NCBI GenBank assembly: GCA_022071945.1 | Contig: JAJVIN010000034.1 | Location: forward strand, 62,001-126,000 | Length of the DNA stretch: 64,000 nucleotides | Origin: Thermoanaerobaculia bacterium | GTDB taxonomy: Bacteria; Acidobacteriota; Thermoanaerobaculia; UBA5066 | Reading direction: 5' to 3' | Shown here: positions 55,401-62,757 of the stretch, piece by piece | How the letters are laid out: each line of letters opens with the position of its first letter | Numbering within the stretch: position 1 is the stretch's first letter | Notes under the pieces: generated by a model | What the model was told of the DNA's origin: nothing | The model's database searches: none | The model's input: the letters and a program-made list of their open reading frames with translations, nothing else | Position numbers and translations under genes: made by a program

Positions 55401-55594
55401 CGGATGCCGAAGGAGTGATGGACGTCCCGGGGTGGCCGCGTCGTGAGGCGAACCTGGCGTTCCAGGACCGGATCACGTCGGGATGCTCTGGATCACCTGG
55501 AAACGCCCTGAAGTTCTGTCCGAGTGATTTTGTGAACCGGGCGCAGATCGGCGAGTTCCTGGCGAGGACACTGGGCCTCGTGCCGATGCCGTGA
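49409..55594 (+). CDS. Giant secreted SBBP-repeat protein with Ig-like and SLH-like modules
   Basis: The 2061-residue protein has a signal peptide (cleavage near residue 30) and an N-terminal domain found with SBBP proteins (about 36-255, starting Phe-Glu-Pro-Asn-Leu-Gly-Gln). Fourteen SBBP modules of 65 residues (about 264-1167) follow, each with Tyr/Phe-Ser-Thr-Phe-Leu-Gly-Gly. Several Ig-like and FN3-like domains (about 1170-1830) come next. Three Cys-containing SLH-like modules (about 1837-2061) end it, with Val-Thr-Arg-Ala-Glu-Met-Val as the clearest motif. SLH modules anchor proteins to the cell surface in some bacteria. An AAAGGAG site lies 8 nt before the ATG. The exact role is unknown; an adhesin or surface scaffold is likely. 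Confidence 0.85.
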   Translation: MTTNRLTPRRSVLATGILLLAGSASPLIAGPSAQVSKIPLYFEPNLGQAPQGVEFLARGENYMALVTPDGVTLHLRSGTCGGKERKGPMGREAETEGMDAGLPETPCRTEMATLRVEGRSKKSRLIPEERLEGISNYLTGNDPSRWRTHIPHFAAVRVGDVYPGIDMVLRPSGSNLRYDFEVRPGADPGRIQLRLQGPEKTELSDERLIHHFKGGRLEQTNLRVSQGADDIAGASFSLTSDGRIGFDVQAWNRREKLVIDPTLAWSTFLGGYGPEQARAIAVDGSGNAYVTGRVSNPVFPVTAGAYDTTYSGGYDVFVTKLDSAGSGLVYSTLLGGAGDDDPAGIAVDSSGRALITGSTSSPGFPATTGAYDTSQNGGADAFLTRLNAMGTDLIFSTFLGGSDQDYGKGVALDSSENAYVTGYTTSTNYPVSAGAHDTSQNGSNDVFVTKVNSTGTGIVYSTFLGGYTNDLAHGIAVDTLGSAYVTGHTWSPDFPVTAGAYDGNHNGYEDVFVTKLNATGTGLAYSAFLGGMYSDYGAGIAVDALGGVYVTGYTSSPDFPVTGSSYDNSHNGGFDVFVTKLNSAGASLVYSTFLGGPAADTASGIALDALGSAYVTMTTDSVGFPTTIGAYDTSFNGSRDASVAKLNPAGTTLLYSTFLGGPDDDLGNAIAVDATGSAHVTGETRSSSFPVTTGAYGPAMAGDHDSFVTKLSIGGDSLSYSTFLGGAGSFSGSGWSQSLTTDSSGSVYVTGRTYSSSFPTGAGSYDTAHNGGDDAFVTKLNAAGTSLVYSTFLGGSGGDWGNGIASDASGNTYVSGYTLSSNFPTTAGAYDTSHNGGFDVFVTKLNATGTGLIYSTFLGGSGWDRGRGIALDTSGSAYVTGHTDSTGFPTTAGTYDTTFNGGEDAFVTKLNATGTGLVYSTLLGGSNGDAGYAIALDNSGTALVTGSTSSADFPATAGAYDTSHNGNDDAFVAKVNTTGTGLLFSTFLGGSSKDDATAITLDASGIAFVTGYTWSADFPTTGGAFDTSHNGNYDAFVAKVNTTGTGLVFSTFLGGSDSDAGFGIAVDAMGTAFVTGYTRSTDFPATADAFDTSHNGNSDAFVAKVNTTGTGLLFSTFLGGSDNDLGYAIALDALGSAYVTGLTDSSDFPASPGAFQDSTPSGDGSVFVAKLTFNQAPTITPFAMVTVPRGATTNVLVATVTDPDTVPPGLFVTATGAPAGITVANFVLTPTTPGHYNVTADIIAACNAAAMGPVNLQVTDGIAAPAAGSFTLNTTDAAAGATLTGGATLCAGETTTLSVALTGTGPWSLTWSDGFVQSGITTSPATRVVTPAVTTTYTITAVSGANGCAGTATGSALVTVNPRPTAAVTGGGTICAGTVSTVAVALTGTAPWTITWSDGMVQIAAASPAARLVSPTFNQSFSVLSLSDANCTGGTATGAAAFVVEPVPSAAITAPSGVCESSAGNTASVPDGGPGVTYAWTISGGTLTSPSNASSVTFAAGSAGIGGLGAPHGPASSRYQEIASGSVILTVTVTRAGCPSVGTKTIPIQMPPAVPTPSIPADGSTYSGSFVSWTHAGGSSYDVYLDTVNPPEKLIFSGQTNNLEAFIPSWVSGVTYSWKVVARNACGSSASPLRSFTAGNCPWTGTAPVLTSPVNGAAGVAATAALTWTPVPGAAHYDVYVGTNPENLTRYDVAQAPETSVFVPVSPGVTYHWKVVAVPICGSATSSSSSTSTFTASGSAFGATAFAPSIFNRWETGTVTLSGSGFTAGMHLFTDLHGANAGTVVPAIFTNALSNPSQLQATLIGNPAAPVGLYDVGVTLSGIEEGRLLQAMALRAFTDVTENDFYYLSSARMADAGIMESDFASGTPGPQFSPATKVSRALMAEYLVKSHLYWRYRTTALPAATCTPSGGGSTTFPDVACSHPNWLAIHWIKVWGVTQGSPCAQGLCFNPDNNVTRAEMVTFVERLRQTGVLNTLLSTVGETDPGCAVAYPACKGWTDAEGVMDVPGWPRREANLAFQDRITSGCSGSPGNALKFCPSDFVNRAQIGEFLARTLGLVPMP
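50200..52900 (+). repeat. Fourteen coding tandem repeats of about 195 bp
   Basis: The SBBP modules recur with a 195-bp period, marked by the Ser-Thr-Phe-Leu-Gly-Gly codons. Modules 11 to 14 (about 52290-52780) share blocks of 60 to 80 nearly identical bases, for example the stretch encoding Asp-Ala-Phe-Val-Ala-Lys-Val-Asn. Earlier modules differ much more. Confidence 0.85.
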
Positions 55595-55609
55595 GGCCCT
55601 CATCGTCCG

Positions 55610-55641
55610 GCCCCTTCTCCCGGGTGCGCGGGAGGAGGGGC
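55610..55641 (+). terminator. Hairpin after the SBBP giant
   Basis: A 13-bp stem (55610-55622 with 55629-55641, one G-T pair) closes a 6-nt loop. A second small hairpin, GGCGAG-4 nt-CTCGCC, follows at 55646-55661. Together they end the giant-protein unit. The rest of the gap to 55860 shows only GC-rich sequence. Confidence 0.65.
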
Positions 55642-55860
55642 AACCGGCGAGAGCGCTCGCCCGCGGAGCGCACGGCAGAGACCGCTCGCAGAGCGGGTGA
55701 GGACCTCTTCGGGCCCTCTTCTTCTCCGCGGATCACCCCGCGCCGGCGGCGTGCCTCTTCTCTCCCTGCGGGCAGCGACTCTCGCAGCGGGACAGCGACA
55801 CGGGCCACGCGAGGGAACCGGCACCACGGGAACTCTCTCCGCCTTCGATGGCCCGCCACG

Positions 55861-55866
55861 TAGAAT
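55861..55866 (+). promoter_or_regulatory. -10 box adjacent to the mlaE start
   Basis: TAGAAT ends 6 nt before GTG 55873, consistent with a leaderless mRNA. No -35 match is obvious. Confidence 0.5.
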
Positions 55867-55872
55867 CCGCCG

Positions 55873-56694
55873 GTGGCCTTCTCCTCCCAGTACCTCCGGA
55901 TAGAGAGGACTCCCTGGTACAAGCTGCCTCGCACACGGGCATGGTTCGCGAGAGCGTTCCACCACCTCGGGGGAATCGGGCTCATGACCCGGGACACGAT
56001 ACTTGCCGCCCGCTCGCGCTGGGAGACCGGTGAGATCCTCCGGCAGATGGACGCCCTCGGCGTCCAGTCGATCTCGGTCACGAACCTCACCGCGCTCTTC
56101 ACGGGGATGGTCTTGGCCCTGCAGACCGCCTACGCCCTCTCACAGTTCGGCGGAAAGCTCTTCGTGGGCCGTGTCGTGGTCCTCTCCCTCGCCCGCGAGC
56201 TGGGGCCGACCCTCACCGCCCTGATGGTCGCCGCCCGGGTCGGCGCCGGCATCACCGCCGAGCTCGGCACGATGGCCGTCACCGAACAGGTCGATGCCCT
56301 CAGAGCCCTCGGTGCCTCGCCCATCAGAAAGCTCGTCCTGCCCCGCGTCCTCGCGGTCACGGCCATGCTCCCCGTCCTCACCCTGATCGCCGTCTTTCAC
56401 GGGATCTTCGGCGGACTCGTCATCGCCATCTTCGAGCTGAAGATCGGCGCGAGCTTCTACATCTCGACGACCCTGCAGGCCCTCCAGTACAACGACCTCC
56501 TCCACGGACTCTGCAAGACACCCTTCTTCGGTGCCGAGATCGCCCTCATCGGCTGCTACAACGGGCTCAACGCTTCTGGCGGAGCCGATGGCGTCGGGCG
56601 AGCGACCACGGTCGCCGTCGTCCTCTCATCCATCACGGTCCTCATCACCGATTTCTTCCTCTCGAAGCTCTTCATCTCGCTCCCCATCGGCTAG
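55873..56694 (+). CDS. mlaE: MlaE-type lipid ABC permease
   Basis: The 273-residue permease has five to six hydrophobic helices and the MlaE signature Glu-Leu-Gly-Pro-Thr-Leu-Thr-Ala-Leu-Met-Val-Ala-Ala-Arg-Val-Gly-Ala with Glu-Leu-Gly-Thr-Met-Ala-Val-Thr-Glu-Gln. It is the inner-membrane core of the Mla/MCE phospholipid transport system that maintains outer-membrane asymmetry. GTG 55873 follows a -10 box. Gene order mlaE-mlaF-mlaD, with no mlaB or mlaC nearby. Confidence 0.92.
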   Translation: MAFSSQYLRIERTPWYKLPRTRAWFARAFHHLGGIGLMTRDTILAARSRWETGEILRQMDALGVQSISVTNLTALFTGMVLALQTAYALSQFGGKLFVGRVVVLSLARELGPTLTALMVAARVGAGITAELGTMAVTEQVDALRALGASPIRKLVLPRVLAVTAMLPVLTLIAVFHGIFGGLVIAIFELKIGASFYISTTLQALQYNDLLHGLCKTPFFGAEIALIGCYNGLNASGGADGVGRATTVAVVLSSITVLITDFFLSKLFISLPIG

Positions 56695-56704
56695 ACCCGA
56701 CGTC

Positions 56705-57511
56705 ATGCCAGCGATCCCCGAACCCTCGCAGCCGATCCTCGAATTCCGCAACGTCTGGAGATCGTTCGGGAAAAAAACCGTCCTCGCCGGGATCAACCTC
56801 GCGATCCACCGCGGCGAGGTCCTCGTCATCCTCGGGGGGTCGGGCACCGGGAAGTCCGTGACGCTGCGTCAGATGAACGGGCTCGACCATCCGGATCGCG
56901 GCGAGGTTCTCTTGGACGGCGAGGACATCACGAAGCTCTCCGAGACCGAACTCTGGCGAGTGCGCCGGCGCGTCGGGATGCTCTTTCAGAGCGGGGCACT
57001 TTTCGATTCCATGACCGTCTTCGAGAACGTCGCCTTCGCACTGAGAGAGCACACCCAGATGTCCGAACCCGAGATCGCCCGCCGCGTACGCGAGGTCCTC
57101 GGATTCGTCAACCTCGGGGCCGAGGTCGAGACCCTTCTCCCCTCCTCGCTTTCGGGAGGAATGAAGAAGAGAGTCTCCCTGGCGCGGACCATCGCCCTGC
57201 AGCCCGAGGTCCTGATGTACGACGAGCCGACGACGGGTCTGGACCCGGTCACCTCGATGACGATCAACCGCCTGATCGTGGATCTGAACACGCGCCTTTC
57301 GACGACCTCGATCGTCGTGACCCACGACATCACGTCGGCCCTCTACGTGGCCGACAGGATCGCCTTTCTCAAGCACGGCCAGTTCGTCTTCACCGGGACG
57401 CCCGCTGAGGCCAAGACCTCATCCGTCTCGGAGTTGAGGGCGTTTCTCGAAGCCTCGGACGGCGAGGAAGAAGCGGTCGCGCCCACCCTTATTCCCCAGG
57501 AGCGAACGTGA
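56705..57511 (+). CDS. mlaF: MlaF-type ATP-binding subunit
   Basis: The 268-residue ATPase has Walker A Gly-Gly-Ser-Gly-Thr-Gly-Lys-Ser (about 41-48), the signature Leu-Ser-Gly-Gly-Met-Lys-Lys-Arg (Met as in MlaF) and Walker B Val-Leu-Met-Tyr-Asp-Glu-Pro-Thr-Thr-Gly-Leu-Asp-Pro. The frame is longer upstream but ATG 56705 lies 10 nt after the mlaE stop. It ends in GTGA overlap with the MCE gene. Confidence 0.93.
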   Translation: MPAIPEPSQPILEFRNVWRSFGKKTVLAGINLAIHRGEVLVILGGSGTGKSVTLRQMNGLDHPDRGEVLLDGEDITKLSETELWRVRRRVGMLFQSGALFDSMTVFENVAFALREHTQMSEPEIARRVREVLGFVNLGAEVETLLPSSLSGGMKKRVSLARTIALQPEVLMYDEPTTGLDPVTSMTINRLIVDLNTRLSTTSIVVTHDITSALYVADRIAFLKHGQFVFTGTPAEAKTSSVSELRAFLEASDGEEEAVAPTLIPQERT

Positions 57512-58713
57512 AAGCAGACAGCAGGACGAAATCACGCGTCGGGATCATCGTGTTCGCCTCGATGCTCCTGTTCGCCGTCGCCATTGTCATCGTCGGCGGC
57601 AAGACGGGCTTCTTTCTCGCTCGCGTCTCGTATCACACTTACTTTCCGAACTCCCAGGGCCTCGTCGAGGGGAACCAGGTGAGGCTCGCCGGAGTCACCG
57701 TCGGTGCCGTCCGCGACGTCAAGGTTCCGCGAAAGCCCGGACAGGACCTCTTCATCGCCTTCGACATCGAGAAGAGGTACGCGCACCTCATCAAGACCGA
57801 CAGCAAGGTCGAGATCAAGACGATCGGGCTTCTGGGTGACAAGTACCTCGAGCTGACACCTGGCTCTCCGAACGCCAAGGACCTGCCGGAAGGCTCCGAG
57901 ATCACGGCCTACCGCGGAACGGAACTCGACAAGATCCTCGCGGGCGGAGGCGACCTCATGGAGAACGTCGTGGCGATCTCCAGGTCGCTGAAGACGATCC
58001 TCGGACGGACCGAGGAAGGGAAGGGCTTCCTCGGCGAGCTGACCTCGGAGTCGGCTTCGGGGAAGGAGCTTTCGAAGTCCCTGAGGAAGACACTCGAGAC
58101 CACCAACCACCTCCTCGACGACGTCAGGGAGGGCCGAGGCCTTCTCGGGCGCCTCATCCACGACGAGAAGCTGGCCGATTCCATCTCCGCCGAACTCGAG
58201 GGTTCCGCCCGGTCGCTCCACAAGATCCTCGCTTCCGTTGAGAAGGGAGTCGGAGAGGGGGACGGCGCGATCCCCGCTCTCCTCGGCGATCCCGAAGGCA
58301 AGAAGAAGATCTACGCCCTCGTCGATTCCCTCAAGCTCACCGCGGACGGTCTGGCCGCCTTCTCGAAGGGTCTCAACGAGGAAGACGGGGTTCTCCCCTC
58401 CCTCATTCGCGACGAGGACTTCGCAAAGGAGTTCCTGGGCGACCTCAGGAAGATCTCCTCACATCTGGCGAGCGTCTCGGAGAAGCTCGACAGCGGAGAC
58501 GGCACGGCCGGGAAGCTCATCGGCGATCCGGCGGTTCACGATGCCATCAACGACATCCTCGTCGGCGTCAACGAGTCGAAGATGCTCCGCTGGCTGATTC
58601 GCGACCGCCAGAAATCCGGCATCCAGAAGCGCTACGACGAGGAAAGGGCAAAGGCCAAAGCCGAACCCACGCCGGCGGCGGCATCAGCACCGCCCACCAG
58701 CGCCCACAACTGA
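57508..58713 (+). CDS. mlaD: MlaD/MCE-domain periplasmic protein
   Basis: The 401-residue protein has an N-terminal membrane helix (about 11-31), one MCE domain (about 37-115: Leu-Val-Glu-Gly-Asn-Gln-Val-Arg-Leu-Ala-Gly-Val), and a long helical tail of about 250 residues with Asp/Gly repeats. Longer than E. coli MlaD (183), it resembles the tunnel-forming MCE proteins of other phyla. It starts at GTG 57508. Substrate is phospholipid by family. Confidence 0.9.
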   Translation: MKADSRTKSRVGIIVFASMLLFAVAIVIVGGKTGFFLARVSYHTYFPNSQGLVEGNQVRLAGVTVGAVRDVKVPRKPGQDLFIAFDIEKRYAHLIKTDSKVEIKTIGLLGDKYLELTPGSPNAKDLPEGSEITAYRGTELDKILAGGGDLMENVVAISRSLKTILGRTEEGKGFLGELTSESASGKELSKSLRKTLETTNHLLDDVREGRGLLGRLIHDEKLADSISAELEGSARSLHKILASVEKGVGEGDGAIPALLGDPEGKKKIYALVDSLKLTADGLAAFSKGLNEEDGVLPSLIRDEDFAKEFLGDLRKISSHLASVSEKLDSGDGTAGKLIGDPAVHDAINDILVGVNESKMLRWLIRDRQKSGIQKRYDEERAKAKAEPTPAAASAPPTSAHN

Positions 58714-58723
58714 GGCCAGGCGA

Positions 58724-59689
58724 TTGACCGAGAGAAAGAAATCCATCCTGATTGCCGGGGGGGCCGGATTCGTTGCCTCCGCCCTCATCGAGTCCCTGCC
58801 CGCCTCCGAGTTCGACGTCTTCGGAGCGGACGTGTTCGACGCGCCCGGCGACCCCACGGCGGTCAGGAGACTCTCCGCCAGCAATCTCCTGGTTCGCAAC
58901 CTGGCGCGGATCGAGGAACTCGACCTCTCCGTCGGGCCCGCGGTCGAGGACCTCTTCTTGCGGACGAACCCATCGATCGTCGTCAACCTGACTCCGCTGG
59001 GCCTCGGCGGCGTGCCCCTGGCTCCCCTTCTCTCCGCGTCGCGGAAGACGTGCGCGCACTTCATCCAGATCTCGTGCATCAGAGCCCGGGAGGCGGGGAA
59101 CCCCTGGATCGGTGTCGAGCAAGAGATCGAGCGGAGCGGGCTCCCGTTCACGATCCTGCGGCTCGCCGAGCCCTGCGGCGAGGGGCTTTCGGGAAACCGG
59201 TTCCCGGCCCGGTGCCTCGAGGACATCCACGCGGGCCGGCCGATCGAGGTCGAGCACGGCCCGGCCCGGGACTACATCTCCCCGAAGGACGCGGCGGCCG
59301 CCACTCTCCTGGCGATCCGGAAAGGCCCCAGCACGGCGACGTTCGAGATCGGCACCGGCGCCGCGCGGACCCAGGGAGCCATCATCCGGATCCTGGCCGC
59401 CGCGATCGGACGCGACGCGGTCCTGAAGGTCAATTTCGGCGGTGACTTCAAGCCGCCGGTGGCGGCCAGCCTCGAGGCGGCGCGCCGCGACCTCGGTTTC
59501 CACCCCTCCCTCTCGATCGAGGAACAGGTCTCGTCCATCGTCGGAGCCCGGGAGGCCCGCCAGACGGAGAGTGTGTCCACCCGGCCCGCCCGGGCGGAAC
59601 CCGTGTCGCCGGCGCCAGACGAGGGAGAGCCGATCCGGCTGTCTCGGCGCGAGCTCTTCAGCTTCCTCAGACGCCCGGGGAACCGGTGA
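58724..59689 (+). CDS. NAD-dependent epimerase/dehydratase-like protein
   Basis: The 321-residue Rossmann protein has Gly-Gly-Ala-Gly-Phe-Val-Ala-Ser-Ala near the N-terminus, the dinucleotide-binding loop. It starts at TTG 58724. The Tyr-x-x-x-Lys catalytic pair of SDR epimerases is not evident: the expected region reads Arg-Glu-Ala-Gly-Asn-Pro-Trp. It may therefore bind nucleotide-sugars or act as an atypical SDR. The C-terminal 60 residues are a Pro/Glu/Arg-rich tail ending Arg-Arg-Glu-Leu-Phe-Ser-Phe-Leu-Arg-Arg. It lies between mlaD and ugd; pathway unclear. Confidence 0.75.
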   Translation: MTERKKSILIAGGAGFVASALIESLPASEFDVFGADVFDAPGDPTAVRRLSASNLLVRNLARIEELDLSVGPAVEDLFLRTNPSIVVNLTPLGLGGVPLAPLLSASRKTCAHFIQISCIRAREAGNPWIGVEQEIERSGLPFTILRLAEPCGEGLSGNRFPARCLEDIHAGRPIEVEHGPARDYISPKDAAAATLLAIRKGPSTATFEIGTGAARTQGAIIRILAAAIGRDAVLKVNFGGDFKPPVAASLEAARRDLGFHPSLSIEEQVSSIVGAREARQTESVSTRPARAEPVSPAPDEGEPIRLSRRELFSFLRRPGNR

Positions 59690-59765
59690 GAACGGGCGTT
59701 TCGGTTTAGACTGCACCCCGCCCGGTTCCTTTGGAACCTGCACTCTTTCCCAGGAGGAATCACGC

Positions 59766-61064
59766 GTGAATATCTGCATGGTGGGCACGGGCTACGTCGG
59801 CCTCGTGACGGGCGTGTGTCTCGCCGATTTCGGCATGTCGGTAACCTGCGTCGACAAGGACGAGCGAAAGATCGAAATGCTCCGGGCCGGACAGACGCCC
59901 ATCTACGAGCCTGGCCTCGAGGAGATGATCCACAAGAACGTGAAGGCCAAGCGCCTGGACTTCACGACGAACATCCAGGAGGCCATCGAGCGGGCCCTGG
60001 TGATCTTCATCGCAGTCGGAACCCCTCCGAAAGAGGACGGCTCCCCCGACCTCTCGTTCATCTTCGAGGTCGCCAAGTCGATCGCCGAGTTCATGAACGG
60101 ATACAAGGTCGTGGTGACGAAGTCGACGGTCCCGACCGGAACGGGAAAGCAGATCGAGGAGATCCTCAAGGCGAACTCCGGCCACCACAAATTCTCGATC
60201 GTCTCCAACCCCGAGTTCCTCAGGGAGGGTTCGGCCATCGAGGACTTCATGCGCCCCGACCGGGTCGTCATCGGCTCACGAGACGAGGAAGCGGTCGCAA
60301 TCGTGAAGGACGTCTATTCGCCCCTGGGCACTTCCGGCGTTCCGTTCGTCATCACGGATGTCGAGTCCGCCGAGCTCATCAAGTACGCCTCGAACGGTTT
60401 TCTCGCGCTGAAGATCTCGTTCATCAACGAGATCGCCACCCTCTGCGAGCGGATGGGAGCCGACGTGAAGGACGTGGCGCGGGGAATGGGGCTCGACAAG
60501 CGGATCTCGCCCCACTTCTTGCAGCCGGGTCCCGGTTACGGAGGTTCTTGCTTCCCCAAGGACGTCTCCGGCGTCGTGGACGTCGCCCGGCGCCACGGCT
60601 ATACGTTCCAGATCATGGAGTCGGTCCTCGACGTCAACGATGCGGTCAAGGCCCGGATGGTCGACAAGGTCGAGCGTGTCGTCGGCAAGCTCGAGGGCAA
60701 GCGAATCGCCGTTCTCGGCCTCTCCTTCAAGCCTGAGACCGATGACATCCGCGAGAGCTCCTCGCTCAAGCTCATCGCTGACCTGCAGGCCCGGGGAGCG
60801 ACCGTGACGGCCTTCGACCCCGTCGCCATGGACAACGCCCGCGCGGTCCTGACGGGCGTCGATTTCACCGAGGACGTGGAGTCGGCCGTCAAAGGCGCGG
60901 ACGCGGTCGTTCTGGCCACCGACTGGAACCAGTTCCGCAAGCTCGATTTCGACCGTCTGGAAAGAACGATGAAGGCGAAGAACTTCGTCGACCTGAGGAA
61001 CCTCTACGAGCCGCGCGAGATGCGCCGCCTCGGCTGGAACTACACCGGCGTCGGCCGGAGCTGA
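59766..61064 (+). CDS. ugd: UDP-glucose 6-dehydrogenase
   Basis: The 432-residue enzyme has the N-terminal NAD Rossmann (Val-Gly-Thr-Gly-Tyr-Val-Gly-Leu), Val-Ser-Asn-Pro-Glu-Phe-Leu-Arg-Glu-Gly-Ser, and Gly-Tyr-Gly-Gly-Ser-Cys-Phe-Pro-Lys-Asp, whose Cys is catalytic. The second Rossmann half ends Leu-Gly-Leu-Ser-Phe-Lys-Pro. It oxidises UDP-glucose to UDP-glucuronate for capsule or exopolysaccharide. GTG 59766 has AGGAGG 8 nt upstream. A TAGACT box lies 57 nt before it. Confidence 0.94.
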   Translation: MNICMVGTGYVGLVTGVCLADFGMSVTCVDKDERKIEMLRAGQTPIYEPGLEEMIHKNVKAKRLDFTTNIQEAIERALVIFIAVGTPPKEDGSPDLSFIFEVAKSIAEFMNGYKVVVTKSTVPTGTGKQIEEILKANSGHHKFSIVSNPEFLREGSAIEDFMRPDRVVIGSRDEEAVAIVKDVYSPLGTSGVPFVITDVESAELIKYASNGFLALKISFINEIATLCERMGADVKDVARGMGLDKRISPHFLQPGPGYGGSCFPKDVSGVVDVARRHGYTFQIMESVLDVNDAVKARMVDKVERVVGKLEGKRIAVLGLSFKPETDDIRESSSLKLIADLQARGATVTAFDPVAMDNARAVLTGVDFTEDVESAVKGADAVVLATDWNQFRKLDFDRLERTMKAKNFVDLRNLYEPREMRRLGWNYTGVGRS

Positions 61065-61084
61065 GCCCGCCGTTCCCATGCCCC

Positions 61085-61116
61085 GGGAGCCTCCCCGGCC
61101 GTCCGCGGAGGCTCCC
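61085..61116. terminator. Hairpin between ugd and the kinase gene
   Basis: GGGAGCCTCC and GGAGGCTCCC form a perfect 10-bp stem with a 12-nt loop, between convergent genes. Few T residues follow. Confidence 0.7.
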
Positions 61117-61127
61117 CTTCGTCCTGC

Positions 61128-62666
61128 CTACCAGACTTTCGCCAGTGTCGCCTCGAGGTCGCGGACGCTGAATGGTTTCTGCAGGAAGCCGTTCGGGGAC
61201 AGCCCGGCGGACTCCTCGCCGATCTCGTCCTCGCCGTAGCCGCTCGTCAGGACGACGGGCAGCTTCGGCCACCGCCCGCGAATCTCCCGGAGCGTCTCCA
61301 GCCCCCCCATCTGTGGCATCGTGAAGTCGAGGATCACCAGTCGTGTCTCGGCGTTCAACGAGAGCAGATCGAGCGCCTCGCGTCCGTCCCCGGCAGCCAG
61401 GACGCGGTACCCGAGAGAGGTGAGCATCCCCGAGAGGACGTTCCGCACCGGTACCTGGTCGTCGACCACGAGGACGAGCGAGCCCTTGCCCTCGCGCTCG
61501 GAAGCGGCGGGACGGACTCCCTCCTGTGTCCCGGCCTCCTCCACGGGGACGGAGAGCGCCGGGAAGAAGACCGAGAAGCGGGTCCCCTCGCCCGGCCGGG
61601 ACTGCACCTGAACGAACGCCCCATGTCCCCTCACGGCGCCCAGAACGGCCGCGAGACCCAGCCCCCGCGAGCCCTCTCGCGTGGAGAAGAACGGCTCGAA
61701 GAGCCGCTCCTCGATATCGGGAGTGATAGCTCCGCCGTTGTCCCAGACGCTCAGGTAGACATACGCCTTCTCGGGCAGCGCGTCCTCCAGGAAGAGCTCG
61801 CCCTTCAGCTCCGAGGTCGACTCGATGAGGCCCGTCTCGACCCTCACCTTTCCGCCAGCCGGCGGTGCGGCACTGGCCGCGTTCGTCAGCAGGTGCAGGA
61901 GAAGCTGCCGGATCTCCGGGGCGTCGCCCCGCATTCTCGGCAGGGTGTCCGCAAGGTCGGTCGAGAGCGAGATGCGCCGCGAGAGGAGGGGTCCGGCCAT
62001 GGACACGGCCGAAGACACCACCCGCGACAGGTCCAGAGGCTCCAGGTTCAGGCGCTTGCGGCCCGCGAAGCCGAGAAGCTGCCTCGTCAGTTCCACGCCC
62101 TGGTCGGCCGCCTTCTCGATGTGGCGAAGCGTCTCTCTGACGGGAGAGCGGGGAGGGAGCGACATCGAGGCGAGATCGGCGTTCCCGAGGATTCCCTGCA
62201 GGATGTTGTTGAAGTCGTGGGCGACGACACCCGCCATAGAACGGAGGCTCGTGAGCTTTCTCGCCCGGAAGCGCCGCTCGAGCGCGCGTACCGTCAGGTC
62301 GGAAAGGCCTGCCGCTTGCCGCGCGATGGCGACGTCGATGCGGCTCCCGAGCTGCCCATCCTCGACCGGGAAGAAAGCGATCTCACCAATCCCGGCCTTG
62401 ATCCACTCGGAGGCGTCCTTCCACAAGCTGGCGGAAAGGGTCTTCACCGCTCCCGTTCCTGGACTCCGATCCCGCAGCTTCTGGAGCGCCCACCGAGCGT
62501 CGGTGAGCGGAATCGAGGGACCGAACACGACCGCCGAGCACATGCTGCCCTGGAAGGAGATTTCGGCCACTTCAGCGTGAGGCACGGGTTCGAAGGGGGG
62601 AGCGGGAAGGGCAGCCGCCAGACTGGTCCGGGCAGACTCCAGCGGTTCGACGATGAGAACTCTCAA
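61128..62666 (-). CDS. Hybrid histidine kinase with N-terminal receiver-like and C-terminal receiver domains
   Basis: The 512-residue protein has four parts. A receiver-like fold (about 1-115) lacks the phospho-acceptor Asp, the strand reading Val-Val-Phe-Gly-Pro. Then come a dimerisation helix with the catalytic His in His-Asp-Phe-Asn-Asn-Ile-Leu (about 150) and a HATPase domain with N-box, Trp-Asp-Asn-Gly-Gly and Gly-Leu-Gly-Leu-Ala. Last is a real receiver with Asp-Asp near its start, phospho-Asp in Leu-Asp-Phe-Thr-Met-Pro and Lys in Gln-Lys-Pro-Phe. The phospho relay is internal. TTG 62666 has GGAGG 5 nt upstream; ATG 62729 would add 21 residues. Input signal unknown. Confidence 0.88.
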   Translation of the reverse strand: MRVLIVEPLESARTSLAAALPAPPFEPVPHAEVAEISFQGSMCSAVVFGPSIPLTDARWALQKLRDRSPGTGAVKTLSASLWKDASEWIKAGIGEIAFFPVEDGQLGSRIDVAIARQAAGLSDLTVRALERRFRARKLTSLRSMAGVVAHDFNNILQGILGNADLASMSLPPRSPVRETLRHIEKAADQGVELTRQLLGFAGRKRLNLEPLDLSRVVSSAVSMAGPLLSRRISLSTDLADTLPRMRGDAPEIRQLLLHLLTNAASAAPPAGGKVRVETGLIESTSELKGELFLEDALPEKAYVYLSVWDNGGAITPDIEERLFEPFFSTREGSRGLGLAAVLGAVRGHGAFVQVQSRPGEGTRFSVFFPALSVPVEEAGTQEGVRPAASEREGKGSLVLVVDDQVPVRNVLSGMLTSLGYRVLAAGDGREALDLLSLNAETRLVILDFTMPQMGGLETLREIRGRWPKLPVVLTSGYGEDEIGEESAGLSPNGFLQKPFSVRDLEATLAKVW

Positions 62667-62745
62667 ACGAGCCTCCGTGGGAATTGACAATAGCGAGAGT
62701 GCCGCCCCGGCGCAAGGACGGCTGATCATCGTGACCGGTTTCTGC

Positions 62746-62751
62746 TAGCGT
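62746..62751 (+). promoter_or_regulatory. -10 box adjacent to the ppa start
   Basis: TAGCGT ends 6 nt before ATG 62758, without a Shine-Dalgarno sequence. It is a weaker match than the other boxes. Confidence 0.4.
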
Positions 62752-62757
62752 AGCGGC

